This document shows, piece after piece, positions 1 through 13,539 of a stretch of 64,000 bases of DNA; the first letter of the stretch is position 1, and each line of letters begins with the position of its first letter. A program made the translations under genes and the position numbers. The notes under the pieces are model-generated. The model was given only the letters and a program-made list of their open reading frames with translations. It did not search any database and had not been told where the DNA came from. The DNA comes from Homalodisca vitripennis (taxonomy: Eukaryota; Arthropoda; Insecta; Hemiptera; Cicadellidae): the NCBI RefSeq assembly GCF_021130785.1, contig NC_060209.1:18747501-18811500 (forward strand), in the 5' to 3' direction.

Positions 1-37
1 AGGTTCTTTGAGAGTTCAACGTGGACGACCAACTCTA

Positions 38-1290
38 TTGAATGCTTCTACTGCAGTAATTGGATTGCACGTTCTTGTTGCAGCATAGTTCCAGACTATT
101 GATAACTGAGTTAGATTGGTCAAACGTTCCTCAGGGAGCTCATTGATATAGATTCCCGCCTCCTTTGTCTTCCGTCTATTATTAGATATGATTGTAAACT
201 GATTTATTCTTGTATACCGATAGTAGTTAACAGTTTAATTTTGTAATACATACTCGTATATCTGATCTGATTGACCTGTTAATAAATGGTAAACAAATAA
301 ATACAACGTTTTGATTTATTATGTAGTACAACAAAAAGTATTTTATTTTTATTAAAATTCAAAATTACCCTTTGAAACTGGACAAAGCAAAATTTTTTGT
401 CCAAAATATAAAAAAGTATATTTTTAACGTTATGAAAACATTATTTACATTAATAAAATGGAGAGCTAAACATTAAATTTAATGGTATAATTAATATGTA
501 AGAAGGGATAAAACATGGAAACAAGTACAATGTTTTTACATAAAAATACAATTTTATAATTGGTTGTTATATGAAAATAACTAAAATTTATGAGATAACT
601 GCATTTGAGAGAAACAAACCAAAATTTGAAATTTCTTGAAATTTCCAACTCCATTGAATGCTTCTGCTGTAGTAATTTAATTACACGTCCTTGTTACAGC
701 AGAGTTTCAAACTATTGATAACTGAGTTAAAGATTGGTCCAAACGTTCCTCAGGGAGGTCATTGATATAGATTCCCGCCTCCTTTGTCTACCGTCTATTA
801 TTAGATATGATTGTAAAGTGATTTATTCCTGTATACCGATAATATTTAACAGTTTAATTTTGTAATACATACTCGTATATCTGATCTGATTTACCTGTTA
901 ATAAATGGTAAACAAATAAATACACGTTTTGATTTATTATGTAGTACAACAGAAAGTATTTTATTCTTATTAAAATTCAAAATTACCACTTGAAACTGGA
1001 CAAAGCAAAATTTTTGTCCAAAATATAAAAAAGTATATTTTTTAACGTTATGAAAACATTATTTACATTAATAAAATGGAGAGCTAAACATTAAATTTAA
1101 TAGTATAATAATATGTAAGAAGGGATAAAACATGTACAAGGAAACTAGTACAATGTTTTTACAGAAAAATTAAATGTTGTAATTGGTTGCTATATGAACT
1201 TAACTAAAATTTACGACATAATTTATTGCATTTTAGAGGGAAAAACCAAAATTTGAAATTTCTCGAAACTGAATTTGTTTATTTTGAATC
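38..1290. repeat. Two tandem copies of a ~615-bp noncoding repeat
   Basis: The sequence starting ATTGAATGCTTCT at 38 recurs at 653, and the following blocks recur in the same order (GATAACTGAGTTA, CCTCAGGGAG, GATTCCCGCCTCCTTTGTC, TAATAAATGGTAAACAAATAAA). The two copies differ by scattered substitutions and single-base indels. No coding potential is seen; the one short minus-strand reading frame inside is a product of AT-rich sequence. The window starts inside or next to the array, so its left limit is unknown. Confidence 0.85.
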
Positions 1291-1394
1291 TAAAGGATTT
1301 TTTGGGCCTTGTTTTAATTCTTAGAGGGGGGTTGAGGGTATCCTTACGTTAAAAGTGGAAGAGTCCTACCATTTATATGAGAACAGGTATAAAC

Positions 1395-4300
1395 GTAATA
1401 AATATTTAAAACCTTATTTAATTTAGTTTTTAGTGTTAAAAAAGTTGCAATGTTTTCAAATGCAAAACAACATATTAAAAGAGTATTATTGAACACAGAA
1501 AAATATAATAGTCAAGACGCCATTGAATCTTAAATTCTAAAAAAACACATAGAAATAAGTCAGTCATGCATATAAATTAAAAAAATACAGTAAATAACAA
1601 TAAAATAGACTGAATATTAATTAGTCAACAGATAAAATATTAATAACGTCTTATTTGAAATAAATAAAACTATATATTCAATCAATAAAATAATATATAG
1701 GCTACAAGAAATAGTATAAAAATAGAACTGGTGATGAGACAACTACACAGTGTACTGGCTGATGTCCGTAATGTGCCCCAGGTCCTGCGTTGATCTAGCC
1801 CTCTAAGTGGCAAAGCGGACGTCTGAGACGTTCTATTTACGCCGCTGTGACGTGGCAAGCGACGTCTTAGAAGTCGCTTCACATTGCCGCTTATTGCTAG
1901 GCGACCGATAATTATTTTTACGCCTAGTTTGCACAGTTGCGTTTACCACTAAATTTCAAATACATTTCATATAGTATCATCAACATCACGATGAAAATAA
2001 TCAATGGTACTAACTGAAATAATCTTAAGTTTTCTCCCGCGGTCTGTGGCAAAACTAGCTGAGTAGACCTACGTGACTGTTTCGTTTCTCTTGGCTTGTA
2101 CATTTAGCTATATATTTTCTTTATTATTATAACATTGTCTATCTTTATGGTTTGTAATAAATTTGCCATTGTTTTTACGATCTTGTGTTAGTTTGTTTAT
2201 TCACTGTTTCCAGGTAACCAAATTTCATTTTCAAGTTTGATCACAAACAAAAATATAAAAATAATAATTTACTGTAATAAACTGATCTGATAGATCTGTA
2301 GAAAAACTCTTTCTCTTCAAAATAAAATATAGTATACAAAGATTCTACAGCATTTAGGTTGTATTTTTACGAGTTTCAACAAAACAAATTTTTTTTGCTA
2401 TTTTGCAAAAATAATTTATTTTTTATTTTTTCATTTTCATTTAATAAATATTTAGAACCTTATTTTTTGCCTTTAATTTAGTTTTTGGTGGAAAGTTACA
2501 ACGTTTTTAAAATGCAAAACAACATATTAAAAGAGTATTATTGAACAACAGAATAATATAATAGACAAGACGCCATTGAATCTTAAATTCTAAAAAAACA
2601 CATAGAAATAAGTCAGTCTTGCATATAAATTAAAAAATTACAGTAAATAACAATAAAATAGACTGAATATTAATTAGTCAACAGATAAAATATTAATAAC
2701 GTCTTATTTAAAATAAATAAAACTATATATTCAATCAATAAAATAATACATAGGCTACAAGAAATAGTATAAAAATAGAACTGGTGATGAGACAACTACA
2801 CAGTGTACTGGCTGATGTCCGTAATGTGCCCCAGGTCCTGCGTTGATCTAGCCCTCTAAGTGGCAAGCGACGTCTGAGACGTTCTATTTACGCCGCTGTG
2901 ACGTTGGCAAGCGACGTCTTAGAAGTCGCTTCACATTGCCGCTTATTGCTAAGCAACCGATAATTATTTTTTACGCCTAGTTTGCACAGTTGCGTTTACC
3001 ACTAAATTTAAAATACATTTCATATAGTATCATCAACATCACGATGAAATAATCAATGGTACTAACTGAAATAATCTTAAGTTTTCTCCCGCGGTCTGTG
3101 GCAAAACTAGCTGAGTAGAACCTACGTGACTGTTTCGTTTCTCTTGGCTTGTACATTTAGCTATATATTTTCTTTATTATTATAACATTGTCTATCTTTA
3201 TGGTTTGTAATATATTTGGCATTGTTTTTACGATCTTGTGTTAGTTTGTTTATTCACTGTTTCCAGGTACCAAATTTCATTTTCAAGTTTGATCACAAAA
3301 AAAAAAATAAAAATAAAAATTTATTGTAATAAACTGATCTGATAGATCTGTAGAAAAACTCTTTCTCTTCAAAATAAAATATAATATACAATGATTCTAC
3401 AGCATTTAGGTTGTTTTTTACCAGTTTCAACAAAACAACTTTTTTTGCTATTTTGCAAAAATAATTTATTTTTTTTATTTATTTTCATTTTCATTTAATA
3501 AATATTTAGAACCTTATTTTTCGCCTTTAATTTAGTTTTTGGTGGAAAGTTACAACGTTTTTCAAATGCAAAACAACATATTAAAAGAGTATTATTGAAC
3601 AACAGAATAATATAATAGTCAAGACGCCATTTAATCTTAAAATTCTAAAAAAACAACATAGAAATAAGTCAGTCTTGCATATAAATTAAAAAATTACAGT
3701 AAACAACAATAAAATAGACTGAATATTAATTAGTCAAACAGATAAAATATTAATAAACGTCTTATTTGAAATAAATAAAACTATATATTCAATCAATAAA
3801 ATAATACATAGGCTACAAGAAAATAGTATAAAAATAGAAACTGGTGATGAGACAACTACCCAGTGTACTGGCTGATGTCCGTAATGTGCCCCAGGTCCTG
3901 CGTTGATCTAGCCCTCTAAGTGGCAAGCGACGTCTGAGACGTTCTATTTACGCCGCTGTGACGTGGCAAGCGACGTCTTAGAAGTAGCTTCACATTGCCC
4001 GCTTATTGCTAGGCAACCGATAATTATTTTTACGCCTAGTTTGCACAGTTTGCGTTTACCACTAAATTTAAAATACATTTCATATAGTATCATCAACATC
4101 ACGATGAAATAATCAATGGTACTAACTGAAATAATCTTAAGTTTTCTCCCGCGGTCTGTGGCAAAACTAGCTGAGTAGACCTACGTGACTGTTTCGTTTC
4201 TCTTGGCTTGTACATTTAGCTATATATTTTCTTTATTATTATAACATTGTCTATCTTTATGGTTTGTAATATATTTGGCATTGTTTTTTACGATCTTGTG

Positions 4301-6010
4301 TTAGTTTGTTTTATTCACTGTTTCCAGGTACCAAATTTCATTTTCAAGTTTGATCACAAAAAAAAAATAAAAATAAAAATTTATTGTAATAAACTGATCT
4401 GATAGATCTGTAGAAAAACTCTTTCTCTTCAAAATAAAATATAATATACAATGATTCTACAGCATTTAGGTTGTTTTTTTACCAGTTTCAACAAAACAAA
4501 CTTTTTTGCTATTTTGCAAAAATAATTTATTTTTTATTTTTTCATTTTCATTTAATAAATATTTAGAACCTTATTTTTCGCCTTTAATTTAGTTTTTGGT
4601 GGAAAGTTACAACGTTTTTCAAATGCAAAACAACATATTAAAAGAGTATTATTGAACAACAGAATAATATAATAGTCAAAGACGCCATTTAATCTTAAAT
4701 TCTAAAAAAACACATAGAAATAAGTCAGTCTTGCATATAAATTAAAAAATTACAGTAAACAACAATAAAATAGACTGGAATATTAATTAGTCAACAGATA
4801 AAATATTAATAACGTCTTATTTGAAATAAATAAAACTATATATTCAATCAATAAAATAATACATAGGCTACAAGAAATAGTATAAAAATAGAACTGGTGA
4901 TGAGACAACTACCCAGTGTACTGGCTGATGTCCGTAATGTGCCCCAGGTCCTGCATTGATCTAGCCCTCTAAGTGGCAAGCGACGTCTGAGACGTTTCTA
5001 TTTACGCCTCTGTGACGTGGCAAGCGACGTCTTAGAAGTCGCTTCACATTGCCGCTTATTGCTAGGCGACCGATAATTATTTTTAACGCCTAGTTTGCAC
5101 AGTTGCGTTTATTACCACTAAATTTCAAATACATTTCATATAGTATCATCAACATCACGATGAAATAATCAATGGTACTAACTGAAATAATCTTAAGTTT
5201 TCTCCCGCGGTCCTGTGGCAAAACTAGCTGAGTAGACCTACGTGACTGTTTCGTTTCTCTTGGCTTGTACATTTAGCTATATATTTTCTTTATTATTATA
5301 ACATTGTCTATCTTTATGGTTTGTAATAAATTTGGCATTGTTTTTACGATCTTGTGTTAGTTTGTTTATTCACTGTTTCCAGGTACCAAATTTCATTTTC
5401 AAGTTTGATCACAAACAAAAAAATAAAAATAATAATTTATTGTAATAAACTGATCTGATAGATCTGTAGAAAAACTCTTTCTCTTCAAAATAAAATATAG
5501 TATACAAAGATTCTACAGCATTTAGGTAGTTTTTTACCAGTTTCAACAAAACAACTTTTTTTGCTATTTTGCAAAAATAATTTATTTTTTATTTTTTCAT
5601 TTTCATTTAATAAATATTTAGAACCTTATTTTTCGCCTTTAATTTAGTTTTTTGGTGGAAATTTACAACGTTTTTTCAATGCAAAACAACATATTAAAAC
5701 AGTATTATTGAACAACAGAATAATATAATAGTCAAGACGCCATTGAATCTTAAATTCTAAAAAAAACACATAGAAATAAGTCAGTCTTGCATATAAATTA
5801 AAAAATTACAGTAAATAACAATAAAATAGACTGAATATTAAGTAGTCAACAGATAAAATATTAATAACGTCTTATTTGAAATAAATAAAACTATATATTC
5901 AAAATATTCAATATTTCAAAATAAAATATAGTATACAAAGATTCTACAGCATTTAGGTTGTTTTTTTACCAGTTACAACAAAACAACTTTTTTTTGCAAA
6001 AATAATTTAT
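1395..6010. repeat. Satellite array, ~1.05-kb unit, about 4.4 copies
   Basis: The anchor AAATATTTAGAACCTTA (first copy variant AATATTTAAAACCTTA) occurs near 1399, 2446, 3499, 4557 and 5612, a period of 1047-1058 bp. Each full unit also contains CCCAGGTCCTGC, GGCAAGCGACGTCTGAGACG, a GC-richer box with the near-palindrome GCGACGTCTTAGAAGTCGC, and CCCGCGGTCTGTGG. The last copy is truncated and rearranged at about 5900-6010, where a piece of the unit (TATAGTATACAAAGATTCTACAGC) is rejoined out of place. Copies differ mainly by single-base indels. No gene is supported. Confidence 0.92.
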
Positions 6011-6339
6011 GTTTTATTTTTTCATTTATTTATTTTGCTTTTAATTTTCAAACTTTTTCCTTTGGTATTTGTAGGTAATTTTGTTTCTACCTTTGGTATA
6101 TAATGGATTTTCTGTAACTAAGTTTTTATTATTTTTTACAAAGTGTCAAAGTTAACAATTTTAGTTCGGTCAATCGAAAGTTTTTGGTTTTTCACATGAT
6201 AAGTCCAATTCAGGTTTCAAGAAATCATTTTATTTTGTCATAATATGAAAATGTAACTCTTTCTGAAGAATTCAGTATGCAACATGACTAGGTTAGAGTA
6301 AAAAATATATTTTTGGTGCATTTATAAAAAATAACTCTG
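6011..6339. other. Noncoding spacer
   Basis: AT-rich sequence between the satellite and the GC-rich retroelement relic. I see no open frame, repeat or RNA signal in it. Confidence 0.6.
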
Positions 6340-7262
6340 CAATGTGGCCAAAAAGAGCTTACCACTGTGGAAGTTTAGCATTGCCACTTCTAGGCTAGTC
6401 CTAGTCGGCCGAGAATGGTGTAGTTGGAAGAATCCCCAGGCGCCTAGGGATCCCACCACGAACACGTCCACCAATGTTCTGAAACCCCCAGCCGAGAGCG
6501 GCCCGCACGACAGTCTCATACATGTCGAGTTTCTTCTCCCTGGCCGCCGTCACACGACTGCCATCCGTCCTCATATGGAACCGACCACGATTCTGACGAT
6601 GATGCTGGTCCGGTTGACCATCAATGCTTCCGGCCGGTAGCTGACTACTTCCTCCCGGGACATTCCTCTCCTGGAACGGCACCCTCAGCCGCACCGCCAG
6701 ATGGGTCCTCAGATCTCCAACAATTGGATATTCAGTATGGCGTTCGCGTCTCTTCGTAATTTCAGGCATCTTGGGTAGGGCAAGGTATAATCCTTATTAC
6801 CCCACCTCTACCACTAGTTCAATAAACAAGGTGTTCAGCCTCGCTCGGTGTAGGAACCTCCAGACCGTGAAGCGGGTATGTCGATCTCCCTGGAGCATGT
6901 GATTGGAGGTGGAGCACGTCATCATGACCCTACCCTGCCTTGGTCCGACTTCGCGGCAAGGGCAGTGAAGTTGCAGGACTCGACGAAGCACAGAGGATAA
7001 CGAACGCTGACTTCTCTCGTGCCACGATGATACTCCGCCTCACACAAGGCATCACCAATTGGAATGTCCACCGCTGCTCATTCCATCCCCACTGAAGTGC
7101 AGGCAGACGATTGGAGAGGCGGATTATCATTTCCCGAGCCGTAGAAGAGGTGTTAGTGACGTTGGAGTTCCCAGCCACTACGCCATTGAGGTACGCGACA
7201 ATGTGTCCAACGTCCAAGCGGATCGATGCCTAGCCGAGACGGCTAGAATCTCCAAGACGTGA
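6340..7262 (-). pseudogene. Decayed non-LTR retrotransposon 3' region (R2/NeSL-like)
   Basis: This block is clearly GC-richer than its surroundings. Read on the minus strand across several frames, it shows in order a region with CPCREVGPRQG followed by HTRFTVWRFLHRARL, compatible with a zinc-knuckle tail (C-x-C, then H/C), and then a stretch ending VDVFVVGSLGAWG followed by TSLEVAML. That last pattern resembles the C-terminal restriction-like endonuclease region of R2/NeSL-type elements. Stops and shifts break all frames, and no reverse-transcriptase palm motif is visible, so this would be a 5'-truncated dead copy. The family call rests on weak motif resemblance; a different retroelement or a decayed GC-rich gene is possible. 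Confidence 0.35.
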
Positions 7263-9211
7263 TGGGGGATCGGGAGAAATAATGGAGTCGGAATACTCAG
7301 ATACAAGGATATTAGTGTGGATATCTGTGTGGATACTGCAGCCCTTTCAACTTCACCATTTAGCGTTAACATTTCTTGTCCTTCTGAATATTTGTATCAT
7401 ACAGTAGACTTTAAATGTGAAGAGTAGAAACTTCTTTATCACACTCCCTATGACTCGAGGGACTAGATAAATATTATATCTGTCTGCATGTCTGTCTGTC
7501 AGCTCGAACCTCAAGAACTATCTAACATATAGACTTGAAATTCTGCATGAAGCTTCATTTCTGTATAAGCAGCATTAAGTTTAATTATAGTGCATGTTAC
7601 TCCATGGAATTCTACACTTTTCATTGGTCACAGAATTACAAAATACAAAAATTGAGAATTTGAAATATTTTTGTAGAGTAAGTATAATTTGTAAAAAAAT
7701 ATTACGTAAAATTACATTTTAACATGTCGCTTGACATTTTCCATGCAACCTCAGTGAGCGCGGACTTTTACACATAACAAGTAATGAGTCGTACTCCTAC
7801 CTATCATCATACTTTCTGGGATAATCGAGTTGGACGATAATTAACTTTATATATTAAACTAAAATTTACTCTTTGTATTTGGTAGGAAATTAGTTAAAAC
7901 AATCTAATTAGTGTATTTTTTATAATTTTTATACAAAACCGTATGGTTCCAACAAAGGATTATACACTGTTCATAATATTGTTCTGATTGCGTTGTAGTA
8001 GACCCATTCTTAGATAATTTCTTCTGGAATAGATCTCACCTAAGGGCTATTGAGGATCTTTAAAGAAATATAATAATTTACAAAGCCATTTTTTCAAATG
8101 TCCGCTAAAAATAATAAGTGGCTAAAACTCTTTATATGCGAGTACACAGAGATATTTTCAAATTTCCATAAAACTCGGGAATGGGTGAAGCAAAATGTAT
8201 TGGCATATAGCTGTATTGTAATTCATGCACAATACCACATAATTATTACCTCTTTTCATAGGAGTGAGTGTGAATTACTAGCCGACTGGATCTAGCATGA
8301 AAGACTTGGCCGTCTCAATTATTTTCAAGTTTTATTAAAACTTAAGCTTCCCAATTATAAGTAAGGAGGACTGGATTTTACAATGATTTAAAACGTTGTA
8401 CATCATACAATATCAAAATGAAATAAAAAAGAGCCATAACATGATTTTTTTTAAAATCTGCAACTTGTAATGAACTTAAACAACGATTAAATAGTTTAAA
8501 ATCGATTAATTCGATAAAATACGAAACATTATGCATATGATGGAATTTGATAGATAAAACGATGTTTTGGGGACCACATTTTAATATTCGTACATTATCT
8601 AAACAATGCCTCAGATGGGGCAACATTAGAAGTGAACAATTTATTTGCCCACTTCAATCATTATGATTGTTATACATTAGAGATGATTGTTCTGGCATTA
8701 CGCTAGAGTACTCGGAGGATGAGAAATGGGGACACATCCTACTATACAGTTGTGGTCTACAGAGTACAAACCTCCCACGCTATGACAGGTAATATAAACT
8801 GTACATCTCACAGTCTCTACTCACCCTATTTAGTTGTAAATTGTTCACCACAGTTCACGCGACTGTTTACTTAAATTTAATCTAGCTACACAGGTAGGCG
8901 TAGTTCTTCCATGATGCTGAAAAAATTCGACACTACTAAGTTACAAATTTACATGTGATGGAACATAAAAACTAGAAAGGAAGGAGTTATTTTTGCATTA
9001 TCTCGGGTGGCAGTATCTCTTCACACCAGACACGGGAATCTTTCTTTTTTTAAGTCATATTATTGATAGAGAATAATAACAGATTAGGATATATGCTAAC
9101 GTTATTGTTAAAAAATATATTAGTATCCACCACATCTTGAGGATTGGAGTCCATCCTCTTCTTCTCGAGTTAAAGGCCTTAAGACATAAGGTTAAGGTTA
9201 TCCGAAAATTA
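7263..9211. other. Noncoding AT-rich DNA with a dispersed repeat
   Basis: No gene is supported. The part at about 7470-7860 resembles the sequence near 63000-63400 and is listed separately. The remainder is ordinary AT-rich DNA with short chance reading frames. Confidence 0.55.
7470..7860. repeat. Dispersed noncoding repeat, copy 1
   Basis: Begins with TCTGTCTGCATGTCTGTCTG, then CTCAAGAA, GCATGAAGCTT, a TCCATGG block and finally ACATTTTAACATGTCGC with GCAACCTCA. The same order of blocks occurs at about 63000-63400 (TTTTTGTCTGTCTACACTC, GCATGAAATTTTG, TTCCATGGCAGC, GACATTTTAATATGTGACG, GCAACCTCAC). This suggests two old copies of one interspersed element of unknown class. Confidence 0.45.
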
Positions 9212-9880
9212 CTATATGTGGAGATGAGTTAGTGGTAATTATGATCGAGAACAGAATGAGTTGTACATAACAACTCAGACATACACCTAAGGGTCTGGAG
9301 TGATTGGAGCAAGTACCAACCATGTCACTGTACAGAACAACATATCCGCACACGGCTTGGCGAGGTGAACTACTACAAATGTGTGGAAATGAGTTAGTGG
9401 TAGTTGTGGATGATAACAGAATGAGTTGTACATAAAAACTCAGACATATACCTAAGGATCTGGAGTGACTGGAGCAAGTACCAACCATGTCACTACACAG
9501 AACAACTTATCCGCACACGGCTGGCGAGGTGAACTACTACAAATGTGTGGAAATGAGTTAGTGGTAGTTTGTGGATGATAACAGAATGAGTTGTACATAA
9601 AAACTCAGACATATACCTAAACGATCTGGAGTGACTGGAGCAAGTACCAACCATGTCACTACACTGAACAACTTATCCACACACAGCTGGGGAACCTGAA
9701 CTACTACAAATGTGTGGAAATGAGTTAAGGGTAGTTATTATGATCGAGAACAGAATGAGTTGTACATAACAACTCAGACATACACCTAAGGGTCTGGAGT
9801 GATTTGGAGCAAGTTACCAACCATGTCACTGCACAGAACAACATATCCGCACACGGTTGGGGAGGTGAACTAACTACAAA
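9212..9880. repeat. ~166-bp tandem repeat, four copies (left part)
   Basis: Units start at about 9212, 9377, 9541 and 9708 with TGTGGAAATGAGTTA (first copy TGTGGAGATGAGTTA). Each then has AGAATGAGTTGTACATAA, GGAGCAAGTACCAACCATG and ACAACATATCC or ACAACTTATCC. Copies are close to each other. The array resumes at 14268 after an inserted retroelement. Open frames across the array only reflect repetition of a unit with few stops. Confidence 0.9.
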
Positions 9881-10047
9881 AGTTGCGGTCCGAGTGCCGA
9901 TGAGAAAGGACGTCTTATCTCGTTCCGGCCTTATCTGAGCGCCTGCCTTGACCTGCCTAGTGCCTACATTACTGTACATGTCTGGTCTTGTTCTAAGTTT
10001 GTATATTTCGTTCTTAGTTATTTTTGTTCTATTTTCTAAATTTCACT

Positions 10048-10928
10048 ATGAGTGTTAAGTGTGGGAAGTGCGACGCCCTTGACCACCGCCGGTGACGTGG
10101 CCGTGAAATGTACCGTGTGCAAGTCGTCGTTTCACAACACGTGCGTGCGGAACATCGCGAAGACTAAAACTCGTTCGTGGAAGTTGTGAAGGGTGCAGTG
10201 ATGAGACTTCGTCAGTTTCGTCTGTTGAAAAAGACTCTAGTGAGGACAGAACATCGTTTCTAAGTGCCCTGGAAGACTTGAAAATTAAAATTAACTCTAA
10301 CACCGATGAAAAAATACTTGGTTTACAAAATGAGCTGTCGCAATTTAAAGCACAACTTGAAGACATATCGACCACGAACTAACGTTATGAATCGTCTCAG
10401 CAGCACCTAGTACAACGCTGTGACATGCTGGAGCAAGAAAACGTGCGACTCCTAGGCGATATTCTCGCAGCCCACGCAAAACTCGCAGACATTGAGCAAT
10501 ACACTCGATCCAACAACCTGGAGATAATCGGCATACCTGTCACCGCAGAGGAGGACGTCTTCACCTGTCTGGAGATGCTATCGGGAGTCATTGGCGTAAC
10601 CTACAGACGAGATGACGTCTCGATCGCCCATCGGCTTCGCCTTTATTCCAAGAACAGCAAAAGACACCTGGCTGTCAGCGGTGAAGCGGAAGAAGACCAT
10701 CGAGACGTCGGAGATAGCAGCGGCCCTAAACGACCGGGGAAAGTGTTTTCGTGAACGAACACCTAACGGCCTACAACAAACCCTTCTTGGACGTGCCAGA
10801 CACCTTCAGCGGAACGGAAGCTGCATTTCGCTCGATACGTCAACGGGAAAATCCTCATGAAGCAGTCCGAGGATGCAGCTCTCATCCGAGTCCAGAGGAT
10901 GGCGGATATGGACCAATTTGACAAGTGA
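10048..10928 (+). pseudogene. Non-LTR retrotransposon ORF1 (PHD finger + FP-like domain), frameshifted
   Basis: The ATG at 10048 opens a short frame with the first Cys pair (KCGKC). After a frameshift the sequence reads CTVCKSSFHNTCV, the usual PHD-type cysteine/histidine spacing of insect ORF1 proteins. A coiled-coil stretch follows. The frame 10425-10754 then carries NNLEIIGIPV and VSIAHRLRLY, typical of the RNA-binding/FP-like domain found in jockey and CR1 ORF1 products. The C-terminal part (to 10928) is in other frames. The family role is nucleic-acid binding and chaperoning of the element RNA. At least three shifts break it, so no full product is expected. Confidence 0.72.
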
Positions 10929-11048
10929 TGACAATACATTTTCAGTACCGTATATCTTAAATGTATGTAATAAATCTTTTTTTTTTGTTTTTGTTTAGAG
11001 ACGTTTGTTTGAGGTGTGTGTTTCTTAGTTTTAAGGATGTATTTTGAA

Positions 11049-11188
<140 letters not shown>

Positions 11189-11779
11189 TCAAGTAACCTT
11201 ATAGAGAATTTAATTTGTATAATTTGGGAAAGTATTGAATCACAGAAAATCACATAAAATTTACCTTTAGTAAGTTGAAGATTTTTAAATCTGTCTTTAT
11301 ATTATTACAAAATTCAACTAATATTAATTACATGTAATTAATTACTATGAGTAAATAATGTTTTATATATGTCACCTAAGATGTATATCAGAATAGTTGT
11401 CACTCACATTTAAAATGTTTTATATTATTGTTTTCATACATTTGTTACCTTACGTGATTTTTTAGGAATTTAATTTCATTACAGTCTAGTTTCATTACAT
11501 TTTAAACAGATGTTTATGTACAAGATGTGTAATTTACTATTTTTAATCACTTATTATGTGTGTAAAATAATTAATATAGCAAGGCCTTTTGCTTTTCTTT
11601 TAGAGTATAATTTTAAGTTCATTGTTACATAAGGATTGTTAGAATGGCGCGGGCAGGTGGGCTGTTGCTGGATGATGTTCGGTGACAGAGATGAAAACAC
11701 AAACTTTGTATTTAATAGCTGTTTGGAACTGGATAGTGATTTTTGATTGCAATCGTTTTTTCAATGATGTGCCAGTAGA

Positions 11780-13530
11780 CGGTAGTTGTAAAATTTTGCA
11801 CACAAACATTAGAAGTTTTTCAAAAAATTTTGAAAATTTTTTTAGTATATTTAGAGTCTCTTTCAACAAAGTTAGATATCATAGTTTTAACGGAGTGTTG
11901 GTTGGGTGGGGGGGAGATAGCTCACATTGACGGGTTCGACTGTAACAATGACAGACACATAAAATAACAGGAATGACGGCGTCATTGTGTTTATCAATAA
12001 ACGTTTATCTGCTACTGTTACACAAATAAACATATTACCAAGTTTTCGGCTTATCTTTGGAATTCAAACTTTTTAATAAAACGTTTAACATTTTAGCTTG
12101 TATACAGAACTTTCGACAGTGATATTGTTTTCTTTTGTAAATGGGTTAGAAAACTTTTACAATAGCGTAAGCAAAAACAAGACGTGTTTATTTTTGGGTG
12201 ACATTAACATCGACCTACTTAAAACTGATACAATTACCGACTCTTACCTGAATTGTTTACTGGGTCGCTGGACTTTACTCAGTGCATTTACAAACCTACC
12301 AGAGTGACACATAATACATCTACTTGCATTGACCACATTTTTGTTCGTTTTCACGATATGAGAGGTGTTAAAGTCGCTGTTGTTCATTCATAATGTCACG
12401 GACCACTACAGTACTGCACTGACTAATCTCTACTACTGATAACATAAATACTGACAACTATTACAGAGAACCGTAGTCGCACCTACATTGACCACGCACT
12501 TTTAACTAGACATATCTCACAAACCGACTGGAGCCCGATTCTTGATAGTTATGATGTTAATCAGTCTTCAGCTTATTTTACTACTACATTGAGCAGCTGT
12601 ATTGAATGCCTCTAGAAAAACAAGCAATCATTGTTCGTCAAGATTAAAAAAATAAAGCCTTGGATAAATTCGGAATTAATTAAACTCATTCGTAAGAGAG
12701 ACAAATTAAGTAAAAAAACTAAAAAAACAACCATTCAATTTATTACTGATAAATACAATTCGATCCTTGCGACTTACATTGAACCAAGACATCAAAAAAG
12801 CCAAAAAAATATTATTATAGGGGGAAAATAAATGAGTCGAGCAGAAATAAAAAATTGGAAAATTTATTTGGGAAATTATTAACGAGCTGTCTGGTAGACA
12901 TAACCACAAAGAACCGTTCCCTTTCGAGAAATACCTACCTGGCTCTTCAAATGACTTGAATTTAAAATTGCAAATTTCTAATGATTTTAATTCCTTTTTC
13001 ACGTCTGTGGGCTCTAGGTTAGCCGGCTCACTCAACTTTGGAGGGGCTCCGGTCATCAATGACGCAGACTATTCACTTGACCCTAACTTTAACTTTCAAT
13101 ACTGTCACTCAACTCGACATAGGTACGTTACGCCATGGGTCTTCGCGGAGGGTTCTTAAGGATAACATACATTTAATCTGCGCACCTCTTTTGCACATTG
13201 TAAACCTGAGCTTGACTTCGGGTGTTTTTTTTTCCGGATAATTTAAAATTAGCAAAAAATTATTCCACTGCATAAATCCAATGTCTTCACAGACATGAAT
13301 AATTATCGTCCCAATTTCTTTGTTAAGTGTTGTAGCTAAGATCATAGAAAAAATTGTCAAAGACCAACTTGTTTTCTATCTCCAACAGTTTCAAATTATT
13401 TGCAATTCTACAATATGGTTTTAGACAAATGTTTAGACGAAAGAGTATCACATCCTCATAACACCCGCTTCTCTGAGAATGTTGGTATAGTTGTTCCGCA
13501 AATATGTTAAAACCTTTTCCAAAACAAACT
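11780..13530 (+). pseudogene. Non-LTR retrotransposon ORF2 fragments (endonuclease + start of reverse transcriptase)
   Basis: The region opens with KILHTNIRSFSKNF, the first motif of the AP-like endonuclease of jockey/CR1 elements. Later pieces include DINIDLL near 12200, a CIDHIF block near 12330, and IKPWINSELIKLIRKRDKL near 12650, the linker typical of these ORF2 proteins. A piece near 13296 reads MNNYRP, and a shifted frame then reads IIEKIVKDQLVFYL, the opening of the reverse transcriptase. The YxDD catalytic box and everything after it are missing. From about 13620 the sequence is 3' UTR-like. Many stops and shifts are present; it is an internally deleted pseudogene. Confidence 0.72.
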
Positions 13531-13539
13531 GCTTTTACT

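Noticed and set aside
1..6010. CRISPR-like array
   Set aside because: Units are 615 bp and about 1.05 kb long tandem copies without short repeats and unique spacers; they are satellites.
9198..9979. Minus-strand frames with repeated Cys/Ser-rich peptides
   Set aside because: They follow the 166-bp satellite period and have no independent evidence of coding.
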